Source of the DNA: Thozetella sp. PMI_491
Taxonomy: Eukaryota > Ascomycota > Sordariomycetes > Chaetosphaeriales > Chaetosphaeriaceae
Length of the DNA: 64,000 nucleotides
Assembly (NCBI GenBank): GCA_021432635.1
Contig: MU270141.1
Location: 1 to 64,000 of the forward strand
Direction: 5' to 3'
Below, one piece after another: positions 23,996 to 37,561 of this stretch (position 1 is the first letter of the stretch; the number at the start of each line of letters is the position of its first letter). The notes under the pieces are model-generated. The model did not search any database, was not told the origin of the DNA, and saw nothing but the letters and a program-made list of their open reading frames with translations. A program made the translations under genes and the position numbers.

Positions 23996-25335
23996 TTACG
24001 ACCGCCGGTTCAGACGCCCGAGCATGTTGGAGTCAATGTCGTTGCTCGAATCTTGTCTTTGTGCTGGCCCCATCATGTTGTCTAGGCTCATCGGGTTGCC
24101 GCCGCCTTGGGCTGGAGGCTGACTCTGCGCCTGCTGCGGTGGAGGCCCGCTAGGACTGTTCCGCTGAGGTATCGACATTCGGTCGTCGTAGTGACTCTGT
24201 TGATATTGGTGGTATCCGGTAGGTGGCGTGCTTCCGCTCTGCGTGGAAGCTGGCGACCGCCGTCGAGGGTCTTCCTCTTGTTGGTATGGGTGAGGAGGTG
24301 GCAGGCGCATTGGATGATCCTCTTCATGCGGCCTCCGCCTCCCGTAATCAGCCCTGTCGTCGTGGGGTGGAGGGTATTGGCTTGTTGGCGAGGCCATGGG
24401 ATGCCGATAATCAACGGGGGGGCCACCGGCTGAAGGCGGAGGCGGTCCCGGGTATTGCGGCGATCCATTCGCGGTACCTGCTGGCGGAAGGGGCTGTCCA
24501 TAGGCGCCGTAGAGCGGGGTCCCCGGAGGAACACCACCAGGCACAGCAGAGACGGGAATAAAGGCTGTGCCCGCATTCGATGATACCGGCTGGAAAACAC
24601 AGTCTATTCGCAGCTTGTCACAGTTGGTGCACTTGCCGTTCTGGGTGTTCTGATACCCACTGCAGCGAATCTATGTTATGTGGTTAGATAAAGTCCCCGA
24701 GACAATGCCTCGCGGCTAGGCTTCGTGGTGCCTACCTTTCGCTTCCTGCAGTATCTGCAGGCGATGGAGGTGCGCTGCCGCGGAGCGGCTTGAGGGGGCG
24801 CCGGGGCGTTCACGCCAGGACCGCGGGAGTAGTCGCCGGCGTAAGCGGGATACACGGGCGCAGGGGGACCTGTCGGCGCATATCTACCATACGGGTCACC
24901 GTACGCGCCGGGGCTGCTGCCATAAGGTCCAGGCGGCGGACCGGGCCCGCCCCTGCCCTGCGCTGCGTAGTAGTCATACGGTGGCCTCTGATCCGGGTGT
25001 GGCGGGGGAGGCTGCTGGCCTGGATGGACAGGAGGCAGAGGATACATGGCTTGCGGAGGCCCCGGGGCCGGATAACCGTTAGCGCTCGGGGGCGACTGTG
25101 AGAAGGAACCGGCAGCCCGTGGATCGGCGGTAGGGTATCGAGGAGCGGCGTGTGGGGGGTAGCCGAGTTGGGATTCCTGAATTGAGGGCAGAGTTACTCC
25201 GGAGCTCATGGGCGGGAGCGGCTGTTGGTATGCGGGCCTGCGGTCGTCCTCGTCGCCTGGGGGAGGGGGATACTGTGAGTCGTCTGGTCGCTCTCCGGGT
25301 GGTGGTAGACCTCTCCCGCTTCTGTCGTCTGCCAT
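23996..25335 (-). CDS. Proline-rich Zn(II)2Cys6 zinc-cluster protein
   Basis: Two exons on the minus strand, 25335-24736 and 24670-23996, give 424 residues. The zinc cluster is split by the 65-bp intron and is complete after splicing: Cys193, 196, 203, 214, 217 and 224 (C-x2-C-x6-C-x10-C-x2-C-x6-C), with the basic stretch RKRKIRC typical of fungal binuclear-cluster DNA-binding proteins. The first 190 residues are very rich in Pro, Tyr and Gly (many PPP and YGxPY runs). The C-terminal 200 are also disordered, with a final MSLDNMMGP and LGRLNRRS. The fungal-specific transcription-factor domain (PF04082) that usually follows is not seen, so this belongs to the short, central-cluster class. It is a nuclear regulator by family; targets are unknown. 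ATG at 25335 is the first in frame. Confidence 0.88.
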
Positions 25336-27132
25336 GATAGGATGCCGGCCTAAAACCGACACCAGGTTGGATTATCGAGTCCCGTGTCTCTCGTCGACGG
25401 ACGAGTGGTTGGGGACCGCCGAGCGTCAGGTCTTGGTGCCGACTGCAGAGCGCGGGATCGGGAAAACCAAGAATCCAAGGAGGGAGGGGATGAATGAGTC
25501 GAGGGCGCGCCGGGCTCAATTTAAGCGTCGAGCGACTCGAGCCTGGGCGGACAGTTGAAGAAGGGATGGGGCCGCTCCAGTCCAAGTGGAGATCAGCGAG
25601 CGGCAGAGCGGGAGGAGCCTTCGGTACTAATAATGTGTGAGAAATGGACGGGAGGGCGGGAGTTCGGCCCTTTGGACTGGAACGGAGTCGCGGGCTAGGA
25701 TGTCTCAGAGAGCCCAATTCCAACGGGATGCGCGGCGGAGTCCACCGTGAGGAGAAGGAAGGGGGGGGGGGAAGACGGAGGAACTGGGAATGTGGGAAGA
25801 AATGTGAATGTGCTGAGTGTGAGGGCGTGGCGGGGTTGTTCTTTTCCAACGGGACCAGCCAGAGAGCTCAAGTGGGCAGCGGGTAATGATGTACGTCGCT
25901 TTGCCGGGAAGCGACTGGAACGAGCCCTTCCCTCTGGGCGGGTATTCCCTTGTTTGCTGACGGCCTGGGGTCCCAACTTAGTTTCTTGGCTCCAGCAGGC
26001 TTTGGAGAAGGTGAAAGGGGGGGAGTGGGAACGCAAGGGTGTGTGGTAGAATTTGATCGATAAAATGGATAAATTCAGCGAATAGGCGATGCCGAGCTGA
26101 GTAGGGGTGGTGCCTGAAAGGACCCACTGGGAAGCCCCAGGGCAGCGAAATCGTGCGGAGAATTAGGCCCTAGTCGTGCAGCTGGGCCCGCCGACAGGTA
26201 CCAGCGCTTCTCGTTGCATAACCCGTCCGCCTGGCCTTGCGAACCATGGAATAGCCCATTCCCTCCCAAGGGCGCCTCAAGTAACAAGGCGAGGCAGACC
26301 TAAAAAGGCACACGCACAAAACAGCAAGGGGGCCCACGGCGTAAGGGACCAAGCAATATGCCAAATGAAAGGGCACGACGCTAGCAGCGACTTTCTGCTG
26401 GGGGCTGGTATTGATCGACCTTGCGGGCAACGAGGTTTGCGCAAGAGGTCCGGTGAGAGTGGGATGAAGCCGCTTCTATTCCTGCGGGCGATGTCCCTCC
26501 CAGGGCTCCCTCGTAGTCGCCCACTAGGGCGTCTTGGTTCCGTGGGAAGGGCAAACAGTTTGGTCCGAAAAAAGTTTGGCAAAAATTAGCTAGCAAGATG
26601 CACGTACTGATACAGGTTTTGACTTTATGGAGCGGTACAGGCTCGGGATTGTGTCTCTACCCGGTGGTTACTCTCTAGGAGGCACAAAGCTATGTAGTCT
26701 GCTCGACCGGTCGCCTGGATAGAGGTCTGCCGGCAGCTCTTTGTCGCAACCACTGTATTGGCAGTTAGCTAACAACATTGCACTGGGACCACCGTAACCA
26801 TTTCCAGGTTCTCACCTCTTAGGTTTGGCTAGGGAGATCTCGACGAGCCGGAGTTCGGGGGGCGCTTCGCGGCAAGACAAGGTGGGAGGAGAGGTGGCGA
26901 CGGTGCAGGACGTGGATGCGTGCGCGACACCTCGTTTCGCGACAGTTGGAAGCAGATGCTGAGCGACGGCAACAGCCAAGAGGAAGGGGGTGAGAAAAGG
27001 TGGCTGCCGCGCGGCCGCAGTCGTCGTGGCGGGCTGTTGACTGATCGCAGCCGCTAGAAGCAAACTGCGTCTTCAGCAGGCAAATATTGGTATGCGCGCG
27101 AACGTGCGTCGCCTAAATGTTTGCTGTTGAGA

Positions 27133-27151
27133 GGGGGGGGGGGGGGGGGGG
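27133..27151 (+). repeat. Poly-G tract (G19)
   Basis: Nineteen consecutive G, read directly, in the gene-poor region downstream (plus-strand sense) of the zinc-cluster gene. Confidence 0.95.
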
Positions 27152-30100
27152 CAAGAGAGAAGGACAGGTCCGAGTCGATCCAGGCCCGAAGGCTCAGGCG
27201 GCGCGACAGGTTTGAGGTGAAGAGAGAGGAGGAGGGATGACGGAATGGAAAAGGCCACTGCAGAGGAAGGAGTAACCCTGGCAGCCAGGCCACCCGGTCG
27301 GTCACCAGACGATTTCCTGCCCAGGGGAACAGGGCGGAGGGAATGGCAGGGAAGGCCGGGGTTATGGAGGGGGTGTATGTGGAGTGAAGTGCTTGCCTGT
27401 TTCGGCGACGGGAGCGGGTCGGGACTCCAGAGTTCCCAAGGGCCAAGTCCCAGACCTGGGAGAGTCCGCGCGAGCTTGGGGGCAATGTGCGTTCCTGGGG
27501 TGGCCCTGTTAGGGCCAATCCCACACCCCTTCGGGACGGCGAGGCGACCTCTTGCCTGGGATTGTGATGGCCCGTCTAAAGTCCACCCTAGCGGCACTCA
27601 TGCAGAGGTGGCCGCAGGAAGGGCCGCAGCGACGGGTAACACCCAAAAAGCGTGGTTGGTCTTTATTTGTCGCTGACGCCTAGGGTACGTACCTGTGCAA
27701 CCCACCGCCCCGAGCCGACCGTCCTGCCACCGTTTTTAGAAAGCGAAGGATGTACATGTACTGTAGCGTGTGTCTGCGTGCGCGCCTGTGTGCATGTGTG
27801 TTCGATGGCCTCGAAAAATTAATTGATGTACAGTAGCAGGCCCGAGGGAGACAAGAGCCCGGCAGTCCCCCCCCTCCCCCCTCCCTCCGCCCCAATCTTT
27901 TACCTCTATCTCTCTTTGCGATGTAAGGAACTTTGAGCAGCGCGGCACGGTCTGAACCCGTGTGGAGTATTCGGAACGCGCCGAAGCCCCAGCAGAAGAA
28001 GACGCCCACAGGATCAGAATCGTGAGGTAGGCGGGGGCTGCCGTCGGTGCAGTCGTGGCCCTTGACACGGTGCATACGGAGCTGACCACGGGACATATTT
28101 CCAAACGGCGAGTTCCAAACGGCAGGCCAGGAACGGATGCGAGGGAGACGGATATCGCAGTGCTGTCAGGCCCAACAGCACGCGAGCTAGGTTGGTCCCG
28201 GTCTGGAGGGTGCTATTTGGGAGGGGTCGGCCACCATGGTCGTGAGGCGGCCATTTCCATGGCGTCAACACGCCCACTACGACATCGGTGTGATGTCTGT
28301 ACACCTTCAATGCTACTGCTAGGGGGAGCTGCTCGTCAAGACCCTCTGCCAGCGACAACACGACAAGGCCGAGCGTTGCAAATGGGGGGCTTTTTACCCA
28401 GCCCATCTTAGTTTGCGCCAGCCCTTCCGATGCCTCCTTGTTATCAATCACGGCCGAACAATGGTGTAAGTGCCGAAGGCCTTGGTTCTTGGTAGCTGTC
28501 GCTGACCAGCCAGATGATGCGGTCATGCCATGGCCGTTTTTGCATGCTATCTATGTAATGCCGAGGGCTGGGCGGGATTGAGAGGAGCCTGAGCATCCTT
28601 GTAATTTTTTAGCAACAGAGTCCAACACACACTGCGTCTCTCTAGTTTTGGCCGAAAGTCCCTTCTGGTTCACACCGATAATGCCGAGGCGGTAGCGGTG
28701 TGTGGGACAAGTCCAAAGGTCCAAATATCTGCTTCGTGGGGCGGCAACAGGGATGCTGTGCCTGCACAGGCGGATGACGGTGCGCTCCCGTAGTGTCGCC
28801 GCTTCTCGTACAGTGGCCCCCCCTCCCCTTCCCACACCCACATTATCACACTCGGGAGTCGGGGGGGTCCCGTCACAGGGTCGCCACGCCCCTCCGTGTG
28901 CCCTAGCGACCAGAACGGCCCAGAGAGCCAGGGAGTGGGGACGGTAGCGCCGAGAGCAAAGCGGCCGGCTAGCCTTAATTGAGCCATCATCCACCCATCG
29001 ACCCAAGAACGCCGAGAGGGGAAAGGGGACAAGTTCCTCCCATGGTTTGTCGTAGGGGAGGGCCGTGGTCTTCCATCCCGTCGCGCACGAGCGCGGAGCG
29101 GAAGAATTGAGAAGCTGGTGGCGGGCGAGCTAGGGATTGTGCTTGGGTCCACCTGGGCTGGGAGGCTAATACCTTTCTCGGGTCGCCCTTTGGCGCCAGC
29201 CGGGTTCACGCTAGGAACAGGCCTCGCCCGCAGTCAGACTCATTTCGGACCTCTATAGATCCATATCTGTCCCGCTGAGGTCAGCTGAATCAATCGAGAC
29301 ATGGGACCGCCCAGCGGGAACGGGCCCCGACAGTTGAGAATGATAGGCTAAATAGCCCAATCCCACAACCATCCCGCTCCCTAAGGAGAGTCCTTTCGTA
29401 GAGGCCGGACGAGGGTCAAAGAGAGTGGGCGGCGGGCCGCCGACGAGGGCTTGCGGGTGGTGACGGCTTCATGTACGGATGTCGGGTCCTTGCAGTCACC
29501 CCATCGCGAACACACCGGGAAGGTTGTCACCCGCTTCCCTCAATCTCTAACACTCACTTTCTCCCATCATCTCCTTAACCTCTTACATGTTTCTCATCTG
29601 GGCCATCGGTCGGTTATGTGAAGACACCATTGCGGATAACAACGTCGAGCACCAAGGTACTGCGTACTTCTCTAGGCCCCGTTACATCTCGAGCACTTTG
29701 GCTTTGGGGTGGGCGGAGGGCTTAAAGTGGCAATATGGGACGCACAGTACTATGGTCTAATCATGGAACCTCTGTACAGCATACTATGAGCTTCAAGGGC
29801 GGGGGAGGGGGGGTGTCCTTCAGTGTCCCGTTCATGTTAACAGTTAATTCATCAGCCAGGATGGGACTCTGCAGGGGCGGTAGATCATCACTGTCGCGCC
29901 GGACACACCCGTACGGCCTTTCCGGGGCGGCGTAGGAAGTGCGTGTACCATACCAAGCACCCCCAGCTTGAGCGCGTGTGGTCCGTGGGTCCGGGAAACG
30001 GCATTGGCGTGACGATGGGGGCACAAGGAAGTAACCCGCTGGACATGGATGGTCGACACGGGGATCCGCGCGCACGCTCGTACAGGCGCTTGCTCGCATG

Positions 30101-30231
30101 ATCGGCCTAGACGGCGGGATCTGGCAAAATTCTCAGGCTCTTTCTGCTCTTGCCATGGGCAAGCTCAGAAGTATGCCGGCTGGTTGCCGCGATACAGAAC
30201 TATAGGCCGCCTTCGTGCAAGGGCAGACGAA

Positions 30232-30276
30232 CACATATACACACACACTCTCTCTATCTCTCTCTCTCTCTCTCTG
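30232..30276 (+). repeat. CA/CT microsatellite
   Basis: A CACACA run passes into a CTCTCT run with one TAT interruption. It is a polypyrimidine-biased simple repeat in the gene-poor region. Confidence 0.9.
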
Positions 30277-32249
30277 TCACGTTTGGGCTGGGAGGCTGCA
30301 GAGTGGACAGGTCGAATTGAGGCATACGTCCTGCCATTGCCCCCAGCATCTCCACGCCAGGTGCCTACGAAATATAGCGCGAACGGCGCTACTCATTGTC
30401 GCAGCCGAGTCAGGCCCATCGAACGAGACGGCCCGTCTAGCCTCTTTGGCGATGCATAACTACCTGGAGCGGGATGCAGATTGCGAGCTACAGAATAGGT
30501 CGGGAACACGCATTTCTTGTACCAGTGCCCGCTCGATCCCCCCCCTCCACCCCGCTGTGTTTCCCGGGTCGGCAAGCGGCCGAGGAGGAGCTTTGGGTTT
30601 GAGTCGTGACAAGAAGACTTACCCCCACCACCACCACCACCCATGTACTATATAGCGCTCGATTTTGTGGTGTCGATGTGGATCTGTACCTACCTTGCCC
30701 TAGCTTGCTTGCGGCCCATCCTGACGTATGAGCCGTCGAGGGAGGGGCCGTCAAAGCAAAGTGCTGGACTCTTTTTGACCAACATCGAATGTCCCAGGCC
30801 CTCCCTCCCCGCCAACGCCGCACACCCCTCTGCTTCACCCGAGCTGACGTCCACATTTTCTAGGAACAAAGAAAAGAAAGCTGAGAGAGACGACGGATAA
30901 AGCCGATGGGGGCATGGGCGCCGTCCTTTCCTCTTTTGCTTTCCTTCCCTGTTTTGGGCAGTCCGTGGCCGTCGCATTCCAGTGGCGGATCTCGCCCCGT
31001 CCCATCGTAATCAGACGTACGAGAACAAAGACAGGGCCGTCACGCGCCCCGATTTCCTGGGTCGGGTACAAGATGGGATCGGTTTCGATCGGGATCTCGT
31101 CAGCCACTGAGGAACGGGGCCGAATCTCACTGACGAACTCAGCCCCCAGTTGGCGGGCCCGACAAGCCGGGGCGAGGGAAGCGGGGCGGGGGAGGGGGGG
31201 GGTAGGGGGGGACGGGCAAGGACGGACAAGGCGCCCTCTTCTGTGAATGGCGAAGGCCCTGGTGTCTCTGCTAGCGCGATATTGAACACGCCGCCGGGAT
31301 GTTGGTCTGTTCGGAAGACTGGACAGGGAATAATGCCAGGTGATTGGCCACCAGTACCTTGGATAAGTTGACGGACCCGGCGGCAACGCAGAGGTGGGAG
31401 GGGGGAGAGGGGGGCTAAGCGAGCGGCGACGGCGACGCGGTGCGGGATCACTGGCTTGCGGGGCCTTTGGGCTCAAGAACTTGGGACCCCTTGCTCTCCG
31501 AAAGGCTGGCGCTGAGCACCGTGCTGCACTGTGCGTTGTTTGCGAGCCCTGACTGGTCTGGAGGACCCCCCCTCAACCCCCCAAAGTCACACCGCTTCCT
31601 TTCTGGCTGTCGCAATTTCTTGGGTACAGGCAGAAGCTAAGGTGAGTGATTGGATCCCTGTGTTTGCCTCCGAGAGCCTTCCGTCACGCCGTCTCCTCGA
31701 GCAAGAGGGCAGATGGTGAGCTAGGCCCGGAGACGTGACGAGATGCCCAGGGTAGTTGGCCCAATGAACTCTGGGGGTTCATCTCCTGACACTTGGCATT
31801 CCGGCTGACCTCTTCAGCGCACGTACATACAAAAACGGGGCCGGGGTCAAACAAAGCCGTTGGTTTCCATCCTTGCCAGACACGTGAAACGCCCAACTTT
31901 TCCTTGAATGCGGAGGCCCGTTTGCGGCCGCAGGCCCCCGTCGTAGATTGGGTGGTAGGGCAGCACAGGCAGGAAGCGGCGCATGTCAAGCTGACCGTGT
32001 TTCTGGCGGATGCTCTATATCCAACACAATTTATGCTTGCCCCTCACTATAACTCATAATTCATGTCCAGCCAGGTCTCGAAGCGCGGTCGTGTTCCAGC
32101 GAGATTCACAGATATTCCGTCATGCAGTTCGCATCGCGATGTGTTCTATTTTAGGTGGTTCTTTTCTAGCTTATCCCTTACTAAGGTATCGAGCAACCAC
32201 CACCGACCCTGCTGTCGAAGCACATGCACCACCCCTACGTGTCCCGCTC

Positions 32250-32271
32250 AAAAAAAAAAAAAAAAAAAAAA
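32250..32271 (+). repeat. Poly-A tract (A22)
   Basis: Twenty-two consecutive A followed by a GGGAGAGGGG purine stretch. No ORF or element boundary with target-site duplication was found beside it, so a retrotransposon tail cannot be claimed. Confidence 0.9.
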
Positions 32272-33002
32272 GGGAGAGGGGAGGAGAGAGTGCTATGACA
32301 CTCTCCTGATCGGCCCGCGCTTCTGACGTGACGCCATCGAAGTAGATGGGATATAGTATAGAGCAGAGCTTGTGCTCTCCGAGCCGCCACATGAGCGCGA
32401 TATGCAACGCTGACCCCATGAACTCAAGTCTTGAACAGACGGTGCTCAATGTTGAAGGAGGAAAATAGAGTTGGAGATTGCCCCGGGCAGGGGCGCCGAG
32501 AGAGGGCGTATGGCCAAGAAGGACCCTCCACGATCACTTTGCAGTGGAGGTTTGGGGGTTCGCAGGATATGAGAGGAGAAACACTCGCGCATCGTTTTCG
32601 GCACGAAAAGCATAGGTACTACATAGTAGAAACGCCCAAGGAATCCCGCGGCCACGAAGACAAACCTGAGGGTGCTCCTCCAATCCGCGTCCACTTTGCG
32701 CCAAGCATGTCCCAGCGCAGCCCCAACGTGCCATGTCTTGTGTCCCGCCCGCGCTTTTTAGGCTCATCCCGCTGTTCCCTTCCTGGGCTCGGGAGGTGCA
32801 CATCCCTGTCTTCCCGGCTGTTGATCAAGACGACAGCCCGGCGTCGCCTAGCCCCATTGGAGGACATCGTTTGGTTTCTGTGCATTTCTTCAGCACAAAC
32901 CTGGCTGCTCTCCAGACGCGCTCTGAAAGCAACAAGGCAGCCAAGGCAGCCTTTCCCAGCACAGCCAACGGTACCAGTTGTCTTCTAGCACGGTTCCGCC
33001 CC

Positions 33003-33045
33003 CGGCACCTCCCCCCCGGCACCTCCCCCCTCGGCACCTCCGCCC
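33003..33045 (+). repeat. Short tandem repeat, CGGCACCTCCCCCC-like unit
   Basis: About three imperfect copies of a 14-base unit of the form CGGCACCTCCCCCC. It is simple-sequence DNA; the encoded PGTSP-type repeats in one frame are not supported as protein. Confidence 0.75.
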
Positions 33046-33341
33046 TCTTTCCCCCTTCGACAAGGCCTTTCCCTTCCTACCATCCGTCTACACACACTGC
33101 CTTCTTGATGCAGCACTCGCAGCGACGACGGGCCAGGCATCGCTACACTGTTGTACGCGACGGAACTCAGGCACCGCACAGGACCTATCGACACGCCCCC
33201 AGGTGAGGACACGAGGTGGCATGCATCCCTCGTCCCAATCAGGCCGACCCATATCCCTTCTCCCCGCACTCAGCAGAACCAGGGTGGGTGATTACGAGCG
33301 CTCCAAAGCTGCGTAGCACAAGCACTCTCTGTAGGTTGTGC

Positions 33342-33357
33342 TTTTTTTTTTTTTTTT
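33342..33357 (+). repeat. Poly-T tract (T16)
   Basis: Sixteen consecutive T in the gene-poor region, read directly. Confidence 0.9.
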
Positions 33358-36300
33358 GGCTTCCCAATCCAGCCAGCAGCAGGAGAGCCAGCCGTGAAGT
33401 GGCCCGTCACTGGCCCGAATTTGCTGGTTCTACGCACGACCCCCGCCCGGCCCGCCGGAGGTCCCAGCTTAGGATGGGTACGAGATGCATCACGTTCCCG
33501 TCGTGTAACGATCACGGGAGCCCAGGCACGCTGTCCATTCACATCCGGCATTCGGCAGCCCATCATAGAGCTGCATACGACCAGAGGGGCAGGAAGCCGA
33601 CATAGCGAAACCCACAACCCCCTCTCTCCTCAATTCCCTCTCTTTCTCCGCCCTGCCCTTCACAAATTCCCAAGGAGAACCAGGCGTCAACGAATCTATA
33701 GAAGCTGTACGGAGTATACTTAGCATGAGAGCAGTACGTTGCAAGGCAGCGCCAGCATTATTTTTTAACTGTATCTGTCAGGCAGAAACTTCACAGCCGG
33801 AGAGCCTGGGACGAAACATTACAGCGACGCAGAGAATGACACTCTCCGCTAAAATGGGGGTGGTCGGAGTGTGCCAATCCCCAGCGACGGGCGGTTCCTG
33901 GGCCCCTCAGGCAGCCCAAGTACTACCTCTTTCGCTCTAGCCTCTTTTGCTAGCTTCCTTATTTTTGTGAAAACCTTGGGCATCTAAGCACGCTTCGTCT
34001 CTTTCGTCATTTCCGGATAGCAGGCAGACCGTTCAGCAAGATGATCGGACGCCGAAAAGGCGGGCAGCGGTAAATGACTAGAATTAGAAGCTAGAAATGA
34101 CACATTTGACCGATTAGTAGGATCACTGCTGCAGGCTTCACTTCCATCCTGCCGTTAGGCCAGAAACTGAGAAACTTTGCCGTGGGGTGGAATTTGTCTC
34201 GCCCCCCTCCTCCTGTCCCGTCCGACGTTAGTTGGTGTCCAGAGCAGGCCAAGACTGCTGTGGCGGCGCCTGCGGGCCAGGCCTGACCCGGGGATCTGGG
34301 TTCCGAAGCCAACTACTACTAGTCCGTGTACTTGAAGGGGAGCGCAACCCCCCTAATTGCGCGCTCCCCCCCCCAAAAAAAAAAGATTGCTCATTCATCA
34401 CTTTACTGGGCCGGAGGCCATTTCGGGTAAAGCACAGCGCAGGAGTACCTTAAACTTGAAAGCCTCTCTGTAGATCGTGGTGTGTGAGGCTGCCATTCTC
34501 TGTCATGGGATGCTTTGATTAATCCCCGCTGGGCCGCGCTCGGCGGGAGCGGCAAGCATTCCTCGCTAGTTTAAGGAGTAGCGATGGTGAGATAGTTGTC
34601 AGCTTCCTTTCCAAGGAATGCAGCAATTTGGGGGGATCTCGCCAAACGGTCCTAAAGCCCATAGGGGCCCATATTCGAACTCGTTGCCCATTTGGTGTGA
34701 CCCGACGTACAGACACCACTGCAGCAGGCGCGGGGAACACTGTGTAGGGTCCAAAGGCCAATTTCTTTGTCCGCCCAATGTTCCCTGACTCGAAAATTCA
34801 CGGGTCACTTTGGCTGACGCCAGGCGAAGGCCCTACCGCCAGTTTCGCTGATTAACTCGCCCAACAAAGCTCGATGAAAAGTGTCCAGCATGGGGGCGTG
34901 TTGAGTTCATTCCGCACTACTGCGCCGTGCCCACGAAAAAAACCCAGGTTCTTAATCACGGACCGGGCCAGATCCAAATTTGTCTCACTCCGGCCAGTTC
35001 TCCGCCGGGGGGTGCCGAGGGTGGAGTGAGGGGAGGGGGGGGGCTTCTCTAAGCCCTGCAGCCTGCACGGAGAGGGAGGGGGCCTCTCTACCAAGGTCTG
35101 CATAGTAGTGGCCAGTTGGCAGTTTTCGAGCCTCGCTGCGACATCCTTGGCTGGGGGGCGGCAGCAAAGTCGGCTGGCTCTGGCCGTCGTGGCATTCAAG
35201 TGAATACGTCAAGAAAAAACATATCCTAGCTAGAGAGAGGGATTGCCGATCCTGGGCTGGGTTCCTGCCACGAATTGCGTGGTACATGCCCCTTACACAC
35301 TTGAATCGGGTGATGCAGAGACGTGCACACAGCCAACGCTCCTTAGATAGCGCAAAGGAGGGAGAGGATACTGTAGGTGGAAGGGGGGATGAAAATAAAC
35401 CAGCAGACGAGCCAGCCGCTCAAGATGTGCAAAGTGCAGTGCAGCTGTCTTCCCAGACCGACCTTGGGTGGAGTGGGGAAGGATTGGTCAAGATAACGCC
35501 AGGGAGAGAGGGACGTCCCGTCTGCCGCGCCTTCCACTGTGCTGGGTCTGTCTGAGGCGACCATTCCTACGACTAGGTGAGCCCAGTTTACCGAGAGTAC
35601 AACGTGCTACTGCTGCTACTCCTGTTGGAAGGGTGCCGGCAGGGCATTCCTGGCCTATAGCCCGCTATTGGCTCTCCAGTCTGTCTTCAGCGAGTCACCC
35701 CTTGGCCACGGCGGCTCTCTACTCCGTAAGCACACATCGCCGTTCTTGCGCGCCCGAGAAGGTCTGGGGGCTTGCTCAACAGGTAAATTCTCCTCGGATA
35801 TCGGCTTCGCGGCTACATAAACATGTTATGTGTCCCTGACGTCGCCCCTTCCATGGTACCCGCAGCTGCCTAGCGAGCTTCCCACGAAGAACCTGGGAAA
35901 GGCTGCCCATGGCGAAGATTAGCACCTCACGTTTGAGGTACATGCTCTTGGCCCTGCTGCGGCTGAGAGATTGAAGTTCTGAACTGATTTCGCCGATTCT
36001 GAAGGGTTCCCCCCGAGGCCCCTGCCGCAAAAGAACTGCCGCCTTAGCGCTGTGCCTTGCTCGCTTGAGCTCTCTCGGGCCCGAGAAGCTTGTGCTGGTA
36101 TAGTACATGTCGCGGGCCAAAGTGGTGTGCTACTCCGGCGCAGACGCGCCACAATGTGGGCTGCTGCGAAGTTCGCAGTTGGCTCCATAACAGGGTGGCA
36201 TGTTGACAGGTGCCACTTTCGGGGTTACTAAATATTATCGCGAGGCAGAGAGGCATACACCCGCTATACACCTAGAGGGAAATTGGCCTCTTGATGGGGG

Positions 36301-37446
36301 CACAGGTCTTGGAACGCGGCATATCCGCCGTCGACAAGCGTGCGCGTGTCACTCCTGAGGGACATATGAGGGACGTTCCCTTCGTGCCCTTGTCACTCGA
36401 AATAGACCACCCGACCGCGCAGCTAAGGTAGCCTGGACGTACTCATACTACACTAGGGAAAGAGGAAGGTGTACACTAGGGTACCTGATACCTGCACTGA
36501 GACCGTCATCACAACCATCACCGATCTCTCGAGGCCGAGGTTTTCATTGTGGTATCTGGCCGCTCTTCGCTGCCGGGGCTTCAGGCCCGAGGTACCTCAA
36601 CACGTGATACAACAAGACTGCTTGGCATGATTGGAAGTCTGGAAGCACTTTAATCGAGCGAGGTCCCTGGCAATTAAAACCCATGCCGGCACCGATAGTC
36701 ATTATCTTGCCGCTCAATGCGATCCCCACCTGGAACACCTGGCAGGTGGGCGTGCGCAGAGAAGCAAGCATGCAAACTAGGTTGCCACGAGGCCAGTAGC
36801 TTGGTGCATCACCGACTTGTACGGCATTGACCTTTCCGCAAGGGGGGCGGCACCCTTTGCAGCGGTCTGCTCATGGAGCAGTTGTGACCTCACTGCGCCG
36901 GGATGCTTGGTGGTGGGGGGGCGGGTGGAGTAGTAATTCGGCCATGCACCCGTCCTCCTGATCAGCGGCATGTAATGGATGGGTGCAAACGAACGGGGGC
37001 CCCGCCCGAGGCGATTGGCTTTCTATAAGACAGGAAACTAAGACGAAGGACATCTGATAATTCAAATATCGCAAGCCCCGCGTGACCGCGCGTGTGACCC
37101 AGCCCCGGCCCCATACCAACCGCTTACACAATCCCTGATGCTCTTCGAGACAATTCCAGCCAAGTTGCGGCCGGCTGGCCGCAGCCACCAGCGCCGAAGT
37201 GACGCACTGGAGCGGCACAAAGGGAAGCGACCACACTTAGGCCGAAATGGCGGTCAGAGCCAAAACATGGGGCCGCAGCATTCGCGCCTCTTGCTAACTA
37301 GCAGTCGATCCTTCTGCATGAAGCCACCACACCAACACCAATATAGCCAAGCGGTGGGGAGCTCGACTGTGTCTCGGCTTCGCGCGCCGAGAAGAGAACG
37401 AGAGGAACGAGGTTGAGAGAAGGGAGGAGAAAAAAAAAAATCGGGG

Positions 37447-37561
37447 NNNNNNNNNNNNNNNNNNNNNNNNNNNNNNNNNNNNNNNNNNNNNNNNNNNNNN
37501 NNNNNNNNNNNNNNNNNNNNNNNNNNNNNNNNNNNNNNNNNNNNNNNNNNNNNNNNNNNNN
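37447..37561. other. Assembly gap (115 N)
   Basis: The run of N has TCGGGG on its left, after ten A, and ten G on its right. G on both edges suggests the missing sequence is, or contains, a long poly-G tract that broke the assembly. ORFs read across it are meaningless. Confidence 0.98.

Noticed and set aside
25079-25849. 256-codon minus ORF upstream of the zinc-cluster gene
   Set aside because: It is an off-frame reading of the Pro-rich exon and its 5' region; Ser/Pro/Arg composition is a by-product of GC-rich DNA.
32250-32271. A22 run as a possible LINE or processed-gene tail
   Set aside because: No upstream ORF with retroelement motifs and no target-site duplication was seen.
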